Assembly: GCA_028716365.1 (NCBI GenBank)
Contig: JAQUPZ010000004.1
Coordinates: 186,001 to 250,000 of the forward strand
Origin: Kiritimatiellia bacterium
Lineage (GTDB): Bacteria > Verrucomicrobiota > Kiritimatiellia > UBA8416 > YA12-FULL-48-11
DNA length: 64,000 bases
Direction of reading: 5' to 3'
A model generated the notes under the pieces. The model had not been told where the DNA came from, made no database searches, and was given only the letters and a program-made list of their open reading frames with translations. The position numbers were made by a program, and so were the translations under genes. Of the stretch, positions 8,692 to 18,215 are shown piece after piece. Numbering within the stretch: position 1 is the first letter of the stretch; each line of letters begins with the position of its first letter.

Positions 8692-9624
8692 TTACACGTT
8701 TGAATAATTATTCTCCCTAATAATCTGGTATGCCTTTATTAATTCAGCAATTCCTTCCCGCAACGAAACCTTTGCCTTAAAACCAGTTTTCTCAATTTTT
8801 TCATTACTAACCATGTAATCTCGCCGATCAGGGTCTTTCCCAACCGATGATTCAAAATAAGCAAAGTCGGGTATTTGCTTTTTTATCTCGGCACAAAGAT
8901 CGAGTTTTGAAAGGTTAGCCTCACTCAAACCAACATTAAAGCTTTGTCCTTTCATTTTGTCGTAATTGGACAGTACATGAATAAAAGCATCAGAAGCATC
9001 TCTGATATGCAAATAATTACGTTTAAAATTTCCTTCAAATATTACAACAAATCTATCGGTGACCGCCCGATACACAAAATCGTTTACCAGCAGATCAAGG
9101 CGCATTCTGGGACTTGCGCCAAAAACGGTTGCAAAACGTAAAGACACAGCATTCCCCTGTTCCAGAAGTTCCTTTTCAACATCAACTTTCAATCTTCCAT
9201 AAAGAGAAACAGGATTAAGAGGAGATTGCTCTGTACAGAAAACACCACTCTTTCCAACTCCATAGCCACTATTTGTCATCGGGAAAACCATGATCTGGGA
9301 TTTCCCTCTTAATCTGGAAAGCATCAGAACAGCATCCCTGTTAACAGTTGTGGCGCTTACGGGGTCCCTGTCACAAAGCGGAGCGCCGACAAGACACGCT
9401 AATGGTATAATTGCGTCTACAGAGGGAACCAGATTGCCCAGTAAATCCTTATTGCGGGAGTCACCTCTCACAATTGTCAGGCTCCTGTTGAGGCAGCGAT
9501 CCAGCAATGATGCCTGCTTATACAGGAAATTATCCAGAACGATTACTTCATGACCAAGTTCCAGTAAGCGCGGAACAAGAATAGATCCCACATATCCAGC
9601 ACCACCTGTAACCAGAATTCTCAT
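8692..9624 (-). CDS. Extended SDR nucleotide-sugar epimerase/reductase
   Basis: 310 aa. NAD(P)-binding 'TGGAGYVGS' at the N-terminus and the catalytic pair in 'YGRLK' (YxxxK) are both intact, so this is an active extended short-chain dehydrogenase acting on a nucleotide sugar. Such enzymes epimerise or reduce 4-keto intermediates. It overlaps the stop of the GMD-like gene by one base (TAATG), so the two are translated together and probably act in succession: the 4,6-dehydratase makes a 4-keto-6-deoxy sugar that this enzyme could reduce or epimerise. The precise reaction is not readable from sequence. Confidence 0.85.
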   Translation of the reverse strand: MRILVTGGAGYVGSILVPRLLELGHEVIVLDNFLYKQASLLDRCLNRSLTIVRGDSRNKDLLGNLVPSVDAIIPLACLVGAPLCDRDPVSATTVNRDAVLMLSRLRGKSQIMVFPMTNSGYGVGKSGVFCTEQSPLNPVSLYGRLKVDVEKELLEQGNAVSLRFATVFGASPRMRLDLLVNDFVYRAVTDRFVVIFEGNFKRNYLHIRDASDAFIHVLSNYDKMKGQSFNVGLSEANLSKLDLCAEIKKQIPDFAYFESSVGKDPDRRDYMVSNEKIEKTGFKAKVSLREGIAELIKAYQIIRENNYSNV

Positions 9625-10619
9625 TAGCTGTACCTTTCATTCCTGACTCTTGTCCGCCAGTAGTTAAGCAAAAGATCGATACTGCTATGGATATCATGCT
9701 TCGGTTTCCATCCGGTCGCCGCAAGAAACTTCGACACATCTGGTAATTGCAAAGTTACGTCTGCCGGCCTCAGGAGGCACTTTTCAACGCGTGATCGTAT
9801 TTTCTTCTTTGCCTTAGTTTTCAACATCTCGAGGAACTGCCCCACGCTTACAGTAAATGAACCACCGATATTGTAGGCTTCTCCCGGTTCACAATGCAGC
9901 GCAGCCACCCAGTAGGCCTCCATTGCATCCCTGACATCTATCAGGGTTCGGACAGAGTCAAGATTACCATGAACAAGTTCTTTCTGCATCCCGGCTTCAA
10001 TACGTGCAATCTGTCTTGCAAAAGATGTTGCGAATAGATCGGCTCTGCGTGGGTTAAGATATGCGAACATCCGCGTTCGAATTATTTTCATTCCGTAACT
10101 GCGAAAATATGTATATCCAAGTAGATCCTGTGTGACTTTCGACACAGCATACGGGCTGGAGGGCCTTAACGCCTGCGTTTCTTTGATCGGTACTTCTTCA
10201 GGGAAAACCTGACCATATACTTCTGATGTACTGCACAACTGAACGACAGGATCAATTTCAGCCAATCTTATTGCCTCTAAAATATTCGCCGTCCCCTCAA
10301 TGTTATTCCGCATTACTGCAAGGGGGTTTGTAAAAGATGCCCTCACGTTTGCATGTGAAGCCAAATGGAATATTGTGTCAGGCTGGACAGACTTTAAAAC
10401 AGAGAATACCGCGCTGAAATCCATCAAATCACACTCGTGTACCTCAACGCAATCGGCACTGTTTTCAAGGTTGTGATTGCTCGTTGTGCTGTGCCATCTG
10501 CTTATGCCATGTATTTTTACAGAAGAATGGTTTTGGACAATGTAATCAGCAAGGTAACTGCCACCGGACCCGGTAATACCTGTAATCAATACTTTTCTTA
10601 TCTTATGCTTTTTTTGCAT
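9624..10619 (-). CDS. GDP-mannose 4,6-dehydratase-like (GMD family) enzyme
   Basis: 331 aa. 'TGITGSGGSYLA' is the NADP-binding loop of the GMD/RmlB group. 'STSEVYG' and 'SPYAVSK' supply the catalytic Thr/Ser, Tyr and Lys. GMD proper has an 'NHESPRRGE' loop; here the region reads 'YLNPRRADLF', related but diverged. This leaves open GDP-mannose or a GDP-heptose as substrate; the heptose dehydratases DmhA and DdahA are also GMD homologues. The product would be a GDP-4-keto-6-deoxy sugar, which could be used by the SDR encoded next and by the ColD/RfbH-like enzyme at 6405-7619. It lies 20 bases downstream of an aldo/keto reductase gene in the same operon. Confidence 0.85.
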   Translation of the reverse strand: MQKKHKIRKVLITGITGSGGSYLADYIVQNHSSVKIHGISRWHSTTSNHNLENSADCVEVHECDLMDFSAVFSVLKSVQPDTIFHLASHANVRASFTNPLAVMRNNIEGTANILEAIRLAEIDPVVQLCSTSEVYGQVFPEEVPIKETQALRPSSPYAVSKVTQDLLGYTYFRSYGMKIIRTRMFAYLNPRRADLFATSFARQIARIEAGMQKELVHGNLDSVRTLIDVRDAMEAYWVAALHCEPGEAYNIGGSFTVSVGQFLEMLKTKAKKKIRSRVEKCLLRPADVTLQLPDVSKFLAATGWKPKHDIHSSIDLLLNYWRTRVRNERYS

Positions 10620-10639
10620 CTGGTAATTATGCTCACGAT

Positions 10640-11617
10640 TTATGCACTTTTGCCAAGAAAAAATTCATTCTGCCTGTAAATTTCTGCTATTTTCCCAAGG
10701 TCTGAACTGTCCAGGGGACCATAATTACTGGCTGCAGCATTTTCCTCCACTTCCGCGGTTGTCATCATTCCAGGTATCACAGTACTCACCGCAGAATGTG
10801 ACAAACAGTATCGCAAGGCCACTTGCGCCATAGTTTGCGGCTTGTATTTCTCTAATATGGGCACGAACAAATCACGAGCGTGTTTCCATCGTTCAATTTG
10901 TTCGGCCGACCTTTTACTGCGATGATCGTAGGCATTGAATTTTTCGAATGATTTTGTATCCATACCCGACAGAAACCCGAAGGATAACGGTGTTCTGGCT
11001 ATTACCCCAGTACATTTCTCGATACAGTGTTGAAAGAGTCCGTTGTTCACTGGTCGTTGATCCATCATATTCAGATTAACTTGAACAATTTTGAAACCCA
11101 AGTCACCTATAACTCGAACACCATCTTCTGTCTTTCTTAAAGAAACCCCATACAATCTTATTTTTCCTTCATTCTTCAATGATTCCAGCGTTGAAACTAT
11201 ATCATTGAACTGATCAACCAGAGTTTGTAACGGCGGACTGTGAAGCTGGTAGAGATCAAGATGATCAGTGTTAAGCCTTTGTAGACTCTGTTCCAGTGAT
11301 TTCTTCATATATGCAGGAGAGAAATCTTGCTTTCCAGTCAGATCAATAAGTCCTACCTTTGAGGCAATAATAATCGAATCCCGAACTGTACCAAGAGCCT
11401 TCCCAAGGATAGATTCGCTATGCCCAAAACCGTAAAAATCAGCCGTGTCGTAGAATGTAATGCCGAGATCAAATGCCCGTGTTAAAGCACGTATGGATTC
11501 AGCATCGTCGACTGGACCATAGGCTACGGCTCCTTTGACATTGCCACCAAGGCCCCAAGTCCCATAGCCAAGTTCTGATACAATAATGCCCGTGTTTCCT
11601 ATCTTCCTGGTTTTCAT
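10640..11617 (-). CDS. Aldo/keto reductase
   Basis: 325 aa from the ATG at 11617; a TTG three codons upstream is a weaker alternative. The catalytic tetrad is visible: Asp and Tyr in 'YDTADFYG', Lys in 'IASKVG' and His in 'YQLHSP'. The C-terminal 'STVIPGM' region fits NADPH binding. It would reduce a carbonyl on a sugar intermediate in the cytoplasm. In glycan loci AKRs can replace SDR reductases in deoxysugar formation; some homologues act on the 3-keto products of dehydratases. Its position directly before the GMD-like gene supports a sugar role, but the substrate is unknown. Confidence 0.83.
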   Translation of the reverse strand: MKTRKIGNTGIIVSELGYGTWGLGGNVKGAVAYGPVDDAESIRALTRAFDLGITFYDTADFYGFGHSESILGKALGTVRDSIIIASKVGLIDLTGKQDFSPAYMKKSLEQSLQRLNTDHLDLYQLHSPPLQTLVDQFNDIVSTLESLKNEGKIRLYGVSLRKTEDGVRVIGDLGFKIVQVNLNMMDQRPVNNGLFQHCIEKCTGVIARTPLSFGFLSGMDTKSFEKFNAYDHRSKRSAEQIERWKHARDLFVPILEKYKPQTMAQVALRYCLSHSAVSTVIPGMMTTAEVEENAAASNYGPLDSSDLGKIAEIYRQNEFFLGKSA

Positions 11618-11652
11618 TTTGAGCAAAAATATAATCGTCTGGAAACCATGCG

Positions 11653-13602
11653 CTACAAAGTACAGTTGTAGAGATAAGCGCCCTTCTTGTTACCATACCA
11701 GACAACTTGACGGCACCATTCCTCCCATGAATTCCAAACAACATCTGAACATTTTACGGTATATTCAACATCTACTTTCTCAAGATGTACCTTAGTTCCT
11801 GCAAGGACTGATTGATAAATTTCCAAAACATTACTGGTCATTCTTATGGTTTTGTCTTGTCCCTGGAATGGGAGCTTCAGTAGTTCCCTATTGAGATTTA
11901 TTGCCTCGGTTATTATCAACACGTCAATATTGTTGTTCTTATCACGCATATGACGAAGTAAGAGTTCTTTTGCCTCATCGTAAAATCCGGCCAGTTGGCC
12001 CTCTGAGCATATGTTGATCATTAATAACTCGTCAACAGGCCACCAGATATTAAGCCATTTTTTTGAATAACAATATTCCGGACCGCCTTGTTGAATTTTC
12101 ATTGCGAACTTGCGCAGGAATTCCCGGATTTCCGGGATGATTTTCATGCCATTACACACACCTTCAGAAAATGCTTCAAGCAAGTCTCTATAGGTTACAG
12201 AATACAGGCCGCTAAGAACTGCCAGAGGGACTTGGAGCAATTTGTCGAAATAAATCAATGCAGTTACCCATGCGAGCACCCTGCTTCTTATCCATTGATC
12301 CGATGACATGGAAGAAGTTTCAACCACCAGGTTCTGAGTCTCCTGGATCTTGTCGGCAAACTTACCCAGAGAACCATGAACATTAATCAACGGAGACTCA
12401 ACTGTACGCATTTTGTATTTTCTACGATATTCTGGATCACCCATAGCGGAATTTCCCAAGATCGAGAGATTGATAAATTGGATTCGATTATGCTGGCCTC
12501 GCTCGATCACCTGAGAAATACCGGTTGCAAAGCTGTCATACGTCTCGTCAGGTAATCCGATAATCATATCCGTAAACGTCTGTATGCCGTCCTTCCTGAA
12601 GCGTCTCTGAAGCTCATCGAAATCGGCCATTGATATATTAGCTCTTTCTATTTTTTCCAAGGTCGGGGGGTTTACGGACTGAACGGCCAGCAGTACACCC
12701 TTGCTCAATCCATTCTCAGAGAGTATCTTCTGTATTCGATACACTTTTTCAGTCGCATTCTTACTGCTTTGCACAGAAAATGCGTGCGGGAAACCGAGTG
12801 ATCTTTTTGTTTTTACAACAAAATCTGCAATTTTAACGTCACGTTCAAGGAGGCCAAAATTAGCGTCACAACAGAACACAAACTCAATCCGCTTGTGTGC
12901 AAACCACTCCATCTCCGCGCGCAACCTAGCCATTTCAAAGGTATTGACCTTGTTATATGACTTCATACCCCATTCGCAAAAGGTACAAGAAAAGGGACAT
13001 CCTCTGTTTGTTTCCCAAAGAGCAAGCCAATGATTATCCGATTCAGATTCCATTAATGTATCAAAAAAACCTTCAAGATAAGGTGATGGAACTTGTGCGA
13101 GGTCGGCGATACGCATTACCCTCTGATTACACTCAAAAGTACCCTCAGCTTTAAGGTAACTTACGGACTGAATACCAGTCCAGTCACGACAACTAGCCTG
13201 ATTGAGGATCTGCATGAAAACATCTTCCCCTTCCCCATGGCACAAAATATCAATATATGGATGCTGGCGAAGAAACGTCTCGGCTTGGTTCGGTACCTGT
13301 GGCCCTCCGAATATAATCAGTGTCTCAGGCCTCCGAGCCTTCAGTGTACGCGCTATTTCTTTGGATATCTGTAAGTTCCACATGTACACGCTAAACCCAA
13401 CAATGTCGGCTTCTTCAAGTTTTTGCATACATTCTTCAAGGGCTTCACGACGAAAAACGTATGGAAGGAATCTGAATCTATCTTTTTTGGTTGAATACTT
13501 CTGAAAATATGCATGCAGGAGCCCAATCGAAAGAGGAAGGTATTCCTGTGCCGAGAAACTGTTGTTTATCTGGACCAAACCAACATTCAGGGGTTTCTTC
13601 AT
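11653..13602 (-). CDS. B12-binding-type radical SAM protein (1)
   Basis: 649 aa. The N-terminal third resembles a cobalamin-binding Rossmann domain ('FGGPQVPNQAE', 'HGEGED'), as in class B radical SAM methylases and related enzymes. The [4Fe-4S] motif CxxxCxxC is C202, C206 and C209 in 'GCPFSCTFCEWG'. After the TIM-barrel region there is a C-terminal extension of about 200 residues with no recognised motif, longer than in the other two radical SAM proteins of this locus. 'DMIIGLPDET' in the barrel is typical of the family. It could C-methylate or rearrange a lipid-linked or nucleotide-linked sugar; that role is inferred only from the surrounding genes. Confidence 0.85.
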   Translation of the reverse strand: MKKPLNVGLVQINNSFSAQEYLPLSIGLLHAYFQKYSTKKDRFRFLPYVFRREALEECMQKLEEADIVGFSVYMWNLQISKEIARTLKARRPETLIIFGGPQVPNQAETFLRQHPYIDILCHGEGEDVFMQILNQASCRDWTGIQSVSYLKAEGTFECNQRVMRIADLAQVPSPYLEGFFDTLMESESDNHWLALWETNRGCPFSCTFCEWGMKSYNKVNTFEMARLRAEMEWFAHKRIEFVFCCDANFGLLERDVKIADFVVKTKRSLGFPHAFSVQSSKNATEKVYRIQKILSENGLSKGVLLAVQSVNPPTLEKIERANISMADFDELQRRFRKDGIQTFTDMIIGLPDETYDSFATGISQVIERGQHNRIQFINLSILGNSAMGDPEYRRKYKMRTVESPLINVHGSLGKFADKIQETQNLVVETSSMSSDQWIRSRVLAWVTALIYFDKLLQVPLAVLSGLYSVTYRDLLEAFSEGVCNGMKIIPEIREFLRKFAMKIQQGGPEYCYSKKWLNIWWPVDELLMINICSEGQLAGFYDEAKELLLRHMRDKNNNIDVLIITEAINLNRELLKLPFQGQDKTIRMTSNVLEIYQSVLAGTKVHLEKVDVEYTVKCSDVVWNSWEEWCRQVVWYGNKKGAYLYNCTL

Positions 13603-13631
13603 ATTATCAGCCGTACTCCGTCCTGTAGGGT

Positions 13632-14600
13632 TCAGATGGCCTCCGCCTTATTACGAGCGTTGTGAATATACCACGAGACTGTGTCAGCAATCCCCTGTTC
13701 TATTGAAACCTCAGGCTTATAGCCTAGAACGCGTTTGGCAAGAGAGATATCGACTCTTCGAACGGGTATCGCAGAAGGTTTGGAGATGTCAAATACTACT
13801 TTTGAATGGACATGACCGCCGGCTTTAAGTATTTCTCCCACTACTTCTTTTATTGTCAAACTTTCGCCGCATCCAATGTTTAGTGCAATATTACCATTAC
13901 ACTTTTCCAAGGCCTGGACAGTTCCCCGCGCGAAATCACTGACGTAAACAAAGTCCCGGACTTCATTACCCGTTCCCCAAACCACAAATGGATTTTCTTT
14001 CTCAACCGCGCGACGAATCAATGAAGGAATCACATGACCCGTTGCAAGGCTGAAATTGTCACGGGGCCCATACACGGCGGTTGGCCTGATTACTATTATC
14101 TTTGTGTGGCTCTTTGATTCGACAAACTCGCCCAATTTCTCAAGATACCTCCTCATCCACCCGTAGCATAAATACGAAGAATGCGGATCGCCCGTCCACA
14201 TGTCTCCCTCATTTTGCGGCGCGTCGCTTGGTGGATATCCTGTACTGCTTCCAAAAAGAATAAATTTTTCTATGCCGGCCTCCCATGCAGCCCTGAGCAT
14301 GTTGACCGTAATTTCAAGGTTGAGGGAAACACCGGAAAGCATATCAAAAGGACCGACTCCTGTAGCACCCACAGTGCCGGCGCAATGAACAACATAATGG
14401 ACCTTGCGACAAAGTGTCAAGCACTCGTCGTATACACAAAGGTTACCGGGGTGTACCTCGACAAGTTTATTAGACGACTTGACTGGCTGATTGTGAATAT
14501 TGATCAAGACCGGAGCCTTACGGCACAGTAATTCGTCAACGATCCAGCTTCCTATAAAACCAGTACCTCCGGTCACAAGCGTTATTTTGTCAGTAGACAT
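13632..14600 (-). CDS. Extended SDR epimerase/dehydratase homologue, first of a tandem pair
   Basis: 322 aa. 'TGGTGFIGS' binds NAD(P). The usual YxxxK reads 'YGWMR': Y146 is present but the catalytic Lys is Arg (R150). 'RDFVYVSDFA' and the C-terminal helices follow the extended-SDR pattern. The gene is 14 bases downstream of a paralogue (14615-15601) sharing '(Y/V)GW..R..EKL' and 'PF.VWG....RD..Y..DFA', so the two arose by tandem duplication and diverged. It probably acts on a nucleotide-linked sugar; Arg can sometimes replace Lys, but activity cannot be assumed. Confidence 0.8.
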   Translation of the reverse strand: MSTDKITLVTGGTGFIGSWIVDELLCRKAPVLINIHNQPVKSSNKLVEVHPGNLCVYDECLTLCRKVHYVVHCAGTVGATGVGPFDMLSGVSLNLEITVNMLRAAWEAGIEKFILFGSSTGYPPSDAPQNEGDMWTGDPHSSYLCYGWMRRYLEKLGEFVESKSHTKIIVIRPTAVYGPRDNFSLATGHVIPSLIRRAVEKENPFVVWGTGNEVRDFVYVSDFARGTVQALEKCNGNIALNIGCGESLTIKEVVGEILKAGGHVHSKVVFDISKPSAIPVRRVDISLAKRVLGYKPEVSIEQGIADTVSWYIHNARNKAEAI

Positions 14601-14614
14601 TTATGATATCCGGA

Positions 14615-15601
14615 TTATCTATCCCACGATTCTTTATTATTCTTCCACCATTCCACAGTTTCACGAATACCTTCTTCTATAGACGTAAGAGGTTTCCATC
14701 CTGTCAACCTCTTAATTTTTGAACAATCCAACGATCTGTATTTGATGGAAGACGGACTCTTGTTATCGTAAACAATTTTCTTGGGCGAATGGCCGGCATA
14801 TTTCAAGGCCCATTCAACAACACTCTTTACAGTGGTTTTCTCACCTGAACCAACATTGAAGACATCGTATTTTATCTCATCATGATTCATGAGTTCAATA
14901 ATAGCCGAGGCAAAATCCGTAGAATAAATCACATCTCTTGTGACATCCGGACTCCCCCAGACCTCGAATGGCTCCATCCTGTCGATAGATTTTCTAATTA
15001 TTGCCGGTATGAAGTTTGACCTAGCAGGATTGAAGGATGCATAAGGGCCGAATATATTTGAAGTGCGGGCAATCACAGCTTCCAAGCCACGCTCACGATA
15101 CCAGAAGGTACAGAGCTTTTCAATAGATCTGTTGACCCATCCAACCCCGAAATAGGCCGGGTGCGGATCCTTATTCAAATCAAGATCCTCTTCCTTCATT
15201 GCACCTTCAAGCTCCTGGTATAACGTTGCAGAGATCACGCATACAATCCTCTTTATGTTCTCCGCAATACACGATTCCAGAAACTGTGCGTTCATGATCA
15301 GGTTGTCATTTACCTGCTTCCACGGTTCCGACTTCAAGGCGGCAGATCCACCGGTTTCTGCGGCCGCCATTATTGCGCAATCGCAACCATCCAGCATTTC
15401 CCGGCAGTCATCCTGTTTTTTGAGATCGCCCCTAAGGTATTCAACATTTTCTACTTCAACCAATGGTTGTTTCCTGACATGAATACAGGCCCTTATCCGA
15501 CAGGTTGGATATGTTGAAGCAAGATGCTTGAGAATATGCACGCCAGCAAGCCCTGTCGCACCTCCCACGAAGACTAGCTTTTTATCCAGATAACTCAACA
15601 T
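14615..15601 (-). CDS. Extended SDR homologue lacking catalytic Tyr and Lys, second of a tandem pair
   Basis: 328 aa. The NAD(P) loop 'VGGATGLAG' is intact, but aligned to its neighbour the catalytic Tyr is Val (V153) and the Lys position is Asn (N157) in 'VGWVN'. Standard SDR proton relay is therefore missing. 'DVIYSTDFA' and 'FNVGSGEKT' keep the substrate and cofactor shape. It may be a structural partner of the SDR encoded next to it, or use different chemistry such as lyase or cofactor-only binding. Reading frame and length are intact, so it is not an obvious pseudogene. It lies 15 bases after a TylF-like methyltransferase gene. Confidence 0.78.
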   Translation of the reverse strand: MLSYLDKKLVFVGGATGLAGVHILKHLASTYPTCRIRACIHVRKQPLVEVENVEYLRGDLKKQDDCREMLDGCDCAIMAAAETGGSAALKSEPWKQVNDNLIMNAQFLESCIAENIKRIVCVISATLYQELEGAMKEEDLDLNKDPHPAYFGVGWVNRSIEKLCTFWYRERGLEAVIARTSNIFGPYASFNPARSNFIPAIIRKSIDRMEPFEVWGSPDVTRDVIYSTDFASAIIELMNHDEIKYDVFNVGSGEKTTVKSVVEWALKYAGHSPKKIVYDNKSPSSIKYRSLDCSKIKRLTGWKPLTSIEEGIRETVEWWKNNKESWDR

Positions 15602-15616
15602 TCACCTCGTACATCT

Positions 15617-16372
15617 CTAGTCAATCACGAGATACGACGACCTAGCGTTGTATTGTGAGCGTTTAATGGAATAGCGACTAAGGCCAAGAACTTCTTTCAA
15701 AGCCAATGTTTCTCCCGGGCATGCCGGTTCTATTAGCTCGTCAAATCCTAGCACCGTACCCTTCGTCATCCTGTCTTTAATGGCAAGCAGGCAATCATAC
15801 GTTGGCTTGTAGACATCAAAATCGAAATATGCCAGTGCAACAACTGTCTCAGGATTGTCTTTGAGATATTTGTGAATGGTTTTACTGGCATCGCCTTTTA
15901 CAATCTCATATTTCTTTACATGAGATATAGGACTTTCCTGTTCCTGATATGCAAGGAGACTGTCAAGATACTTTTCGTAGCCAGCCGCAACGCTATAATC
16001 ACCTTTCTTCATGGTTGCTTTGTCCTTTGGTGACATTCTTGCATGTCCCTGAAAAGTATCAAAAGCGATAACTTTTCTTATTCGATTGAAGGGCTCGTAG
16101 ATGCCGCGGCAAGCAATAAATATCGAGGAATTCTGCCCCCAACGACAGCCAAAGTCAATGACCACTCCCTGTATATTGAGAATACTCCGGTAAAGGAAAT
16201 CCATAAACAGTACCCTTGACAAAGTCTGGGGTGTCAGAAACATCCCGATATTAAGAAAAAGTTCATCATCAGGCACTGGGCATGCCCTGAGCATGGTCAC
16301 CATCCCTTCGCGACGACTCGACTCCTGCTTGTTTCCGTACCTGATCATCCGAATTTCTTTTATTTTCTTCAT
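15617..16372 (-). CDS. TylF/MycF-like SAM-dependent O-methyltransferase
   Basis: 251 aa from the ATG at 16372, which has GAAGGAG six bases upstream; a TTG two codons earlier lacks such a site. 'VIDFGCRWGQNSS' is the SAM-binding loop, 'AFDTFQGH' matches the 'FDTFEGF' signature of TylF (macrocin O-methyltransferase), and 'YFDFDVYKPT' holds the Asp pair used for Mg binding in this family. TylF and MycF methylate sugar hydroxyls, which fits a glycan locus. The acceptor is unknown. Confidence 0.78.
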   Translation of the reverse strand: MKKIKEIRMIRYGNKQESSRREGMVTMLRACPVPDDELFLNIGMFLTPQTLSRVLFMDFLYRSILNIQGVVIDFGCRWGQNSSIFIACRGIYEPFNRIRKVIAFDTFQGHARMSPKDKATMKKGDYSVAAGYEKYLDSLLAYQEQESPISHVKKYEIVKGDASKTIHKYLKDNPETVVALAYFDFDVYKPTYDCLLAIKDRMTKGTVLGFDELIEPACPGETLALKEVLGLSRYSIKRSQYNARSSYLVID

Positions 16373-16407
16373 GAACAACTCCTTCTCTTACACCAACAAA
16401 ACCGTGT

Positions 16408-17325
16408 CTATCCGTCCCACTCTTTTACGCAAGCCTGTCGGATTGACTCAGCATCACATCCTATTCTCCGTCGGAGCTCTTCTCTTCTGGGACTACCGGT
16501 TATCATTATGTCAGGGGCCCCAAGCCTCACAAGCCTAAGTTTCCTACTGTTCGTAACCAACCAAGCGGCTACTGCCGAAAAAAGCCCGCCACTAGGCAAA
16601 TGTTCTTCAACCAGGATAATGCTTTTAACCTTTTTCGCTAATCCATTTAGAACATCAGTATCCAGGGGTTTTATGGTATGCATCTGGTAGACTATCGGCG
16701 TTATTCCATCGCGATTAAGAAATTCTACGGCCTGAATTACAACGGTCCCGATATCTCCTGTACACATTATGGCAACTTTTTCACCGTTACGCAGAAGGCG
16801 GGCTTTCCCGATTTCTGCAGGAGATGCAGACTGGTAGTCTGGTTCTCCAAATCTCCCTATTCTCAGATAGGAAGGCCCCTTAAGCGAGAAAAGCCCGGGC
16901 ATGAGCATTGAAAGTTCGCTCGGACAGCCAGGGGCGACAACGGTCATTCCGGGCAACATTGACATAAGCCCCAAGTCATCAGGAGACTGATGAGTAACCC
17001 CACTGTTGGAATATGTATAACCGCCACCTGCACCAACTATTACGACAGGCATATTAGGATAACAAATGCTTATTCTTATCTGCTCAAACGGTCTGGCAGT
17101 TGCAAATGAAGCTATCGAATAGGCTATTGGACGCCATCCTTCCTTCGCTAGACCTGCCGCCGCAAGCATAAGCTGGGCTTCTGCTACGCCGACATTGACA
17201 TACCTTGAAGAAAACTCCTTTTTGAATTCATCAAAAATCTGGAATCCAAGATCCCCAGTCAGGAAAATAACACGGGGATTTTGCCTTGCCATTTGAATCA
17301 GACAATTACTAAACGCTCTTCTCAT
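16408..17325 (-). CDS. Transketolase, C-terminal (pyrimidine-binding) subunit
   Basis: 305 aa. This half of a split transketolase supplies the PYR domain and C-terminal domain. 'VGVAEAQ' carries the Glu that activates the TPP aminopyrimidine, and 'GVTHQSPDDLG' matches the conserved 'THQPxED' region. The start overlaps the end of the N-terminal subunit gene by 17 bases, so both are made together to form an alpha2beta2 enzyme. Two-gene transketolases are common in archaea and many bacteria. Inside a glycan locus it could provide sedoheptulose-7-phosphate for heptose synthesis, or two-carbon transfer for a branched sugar. The role is inference; the family is clear. Confidence 0.88.
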   Translation of the reverse strand: MRRAFSNCLIQMARQNPRVIFLTGDLGFQIFDEFKKEFSSRYVNVGVAEAQLMLAAAGLAKEGWRPIAYSIASFATARPFEQIRISICYPNMPVVIVGAGGGYTYSNSGVTHQSPDDLGLMSMLPGMTVVAPGCPSELSMLMPGLFSLKGPSYLRIGRFGEPDYQSASPAEIGKARLLRNGEKVAIMCTGDIGTVVIQAVEFLNRDGITPIVYQMHTIKPLDTDVLNGLAKKVKSIILVEEHLPSGGLFSAVAAWLVTNSRKLRLVRLGAPDIMITGSPRREELRRRIGCDAESIRQACVKEWDG

Positions 17326-18172
17326 TTTGCTCCACCTGTCTCAAATACATCGGCTTTTCACCCAGCTCTGACAATGCACGTTTCAAATCATCATCTGAAG
17401 GTTTCCGGTAATGCCAAACCTGATCATCCTCCATAAAGCTTATTCCTGCCCCTGCCCGAGTTTTTGCAATAATGAAGGATGGCTTATTTTTTGCAAAAGG
17501 AAACTTTGCCAGTGCCCCCCGGATTTCTGAAATTGAAAGGCCGTTGATCGTGGTCCCAGCCCACCCAAAGGCCTTGAATTTAGCCTCCAGCGATGTGTAT
17601 CCCATGATTTCATCGCTTCGTCCTACCGCCTGTACCCCGTTGTAATCCACGATAGCCAGCAAACGATCCATATTCTGGGCGGCCGCAAACATTGCCGACT
17701 CCCACACGCTTCCTTCATTACATTCGCCATCACTCATAAGGACAACAGCCCTGGTATCAATTTTATCAAGCCTGAGGCCGTACATTGATCCTGTAGCCAG
17801 CCCGAGTCCGTGCCCTAGGCTTCCAGAGGACGCCTCAAGCACCGGGAGAGCATGAATACAAGGATGATTTGGGAATGGCGAATCGGTCTTTGCGTAGCTT
17901 TGCAACCATTCAACCGGAACAAAACCACGATCTGCGAGCACTGCATACAATGCAGTACAGGCATGTCCTTTGCTGAAAAAAAACCTATCACGATTGATAT
18001 CTTTTGGTTTTGAAGCATCGACATGAAGAAAACCGTTATAAAGCGCAATGAGAATATCCACACAACTGAGAGCGGAGCTCAAATGTCCTTCCTTACCATC
18101 GTATGCCATTTGAACGCATGTTGCCCTGACAGTACGTGCTTTTTTCTCTAAAAACGTATCTTCCTTATTCAT
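17309..18172 (-). CDS. Transketolase, N-terminal (diphosphate-binding) subunit
   Basis: 287 aa from the ATG at 18172 (a GTG seven codons earlier is possible). TPP/Mg-binding motif 'SDGECNEGSVWE...N' is complete, with 'DGE' and the Asn-containing 'VDYNGVQ' downstream. His residues of 'GKEGHLSSALS', 'SKGHACTALYA' and 'GSLGHGLG' match transketolase active-site positions. It pairs with the downstream subunit gene, which overlaps by 17 bases. Together they exchange two-carbon units between sugar phosphates in the cytoplasm. Whether this is the cell's only transketolase or a dedicated copy cannot be told from this window. Confidence 0.88.
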   Translation of the reverse strand: MNKEDTFLEKKARTVRATCVQMAYDGKEGHLSSALSCVDILIALYNGFLHVDASKPKDINRDRFFFSKGHACTALYAVLADRGFVPVEWLQSYAKTDSPFPNHPCIHALPVLEASSGSLGHGLGLATGSMYGLRLDKIDTRAVVLMSDGECNEGSVWESAMFAAAQNMDRLLAIVDYNGVQAVGRSDEIMGYTSLEAKFKAFGWAGTTINGLSISEIRGALAKFPFAKNKPSFIIAKTRAGAGISFMEDDQVWHYRKPSDDDLKRALSELGEKPMYLRQVEQNEKSV

Positions 18173-18215
18173 AATCTTTAAACATTGACTCACAAACGAT
18201 TAAGATAGCATATAA

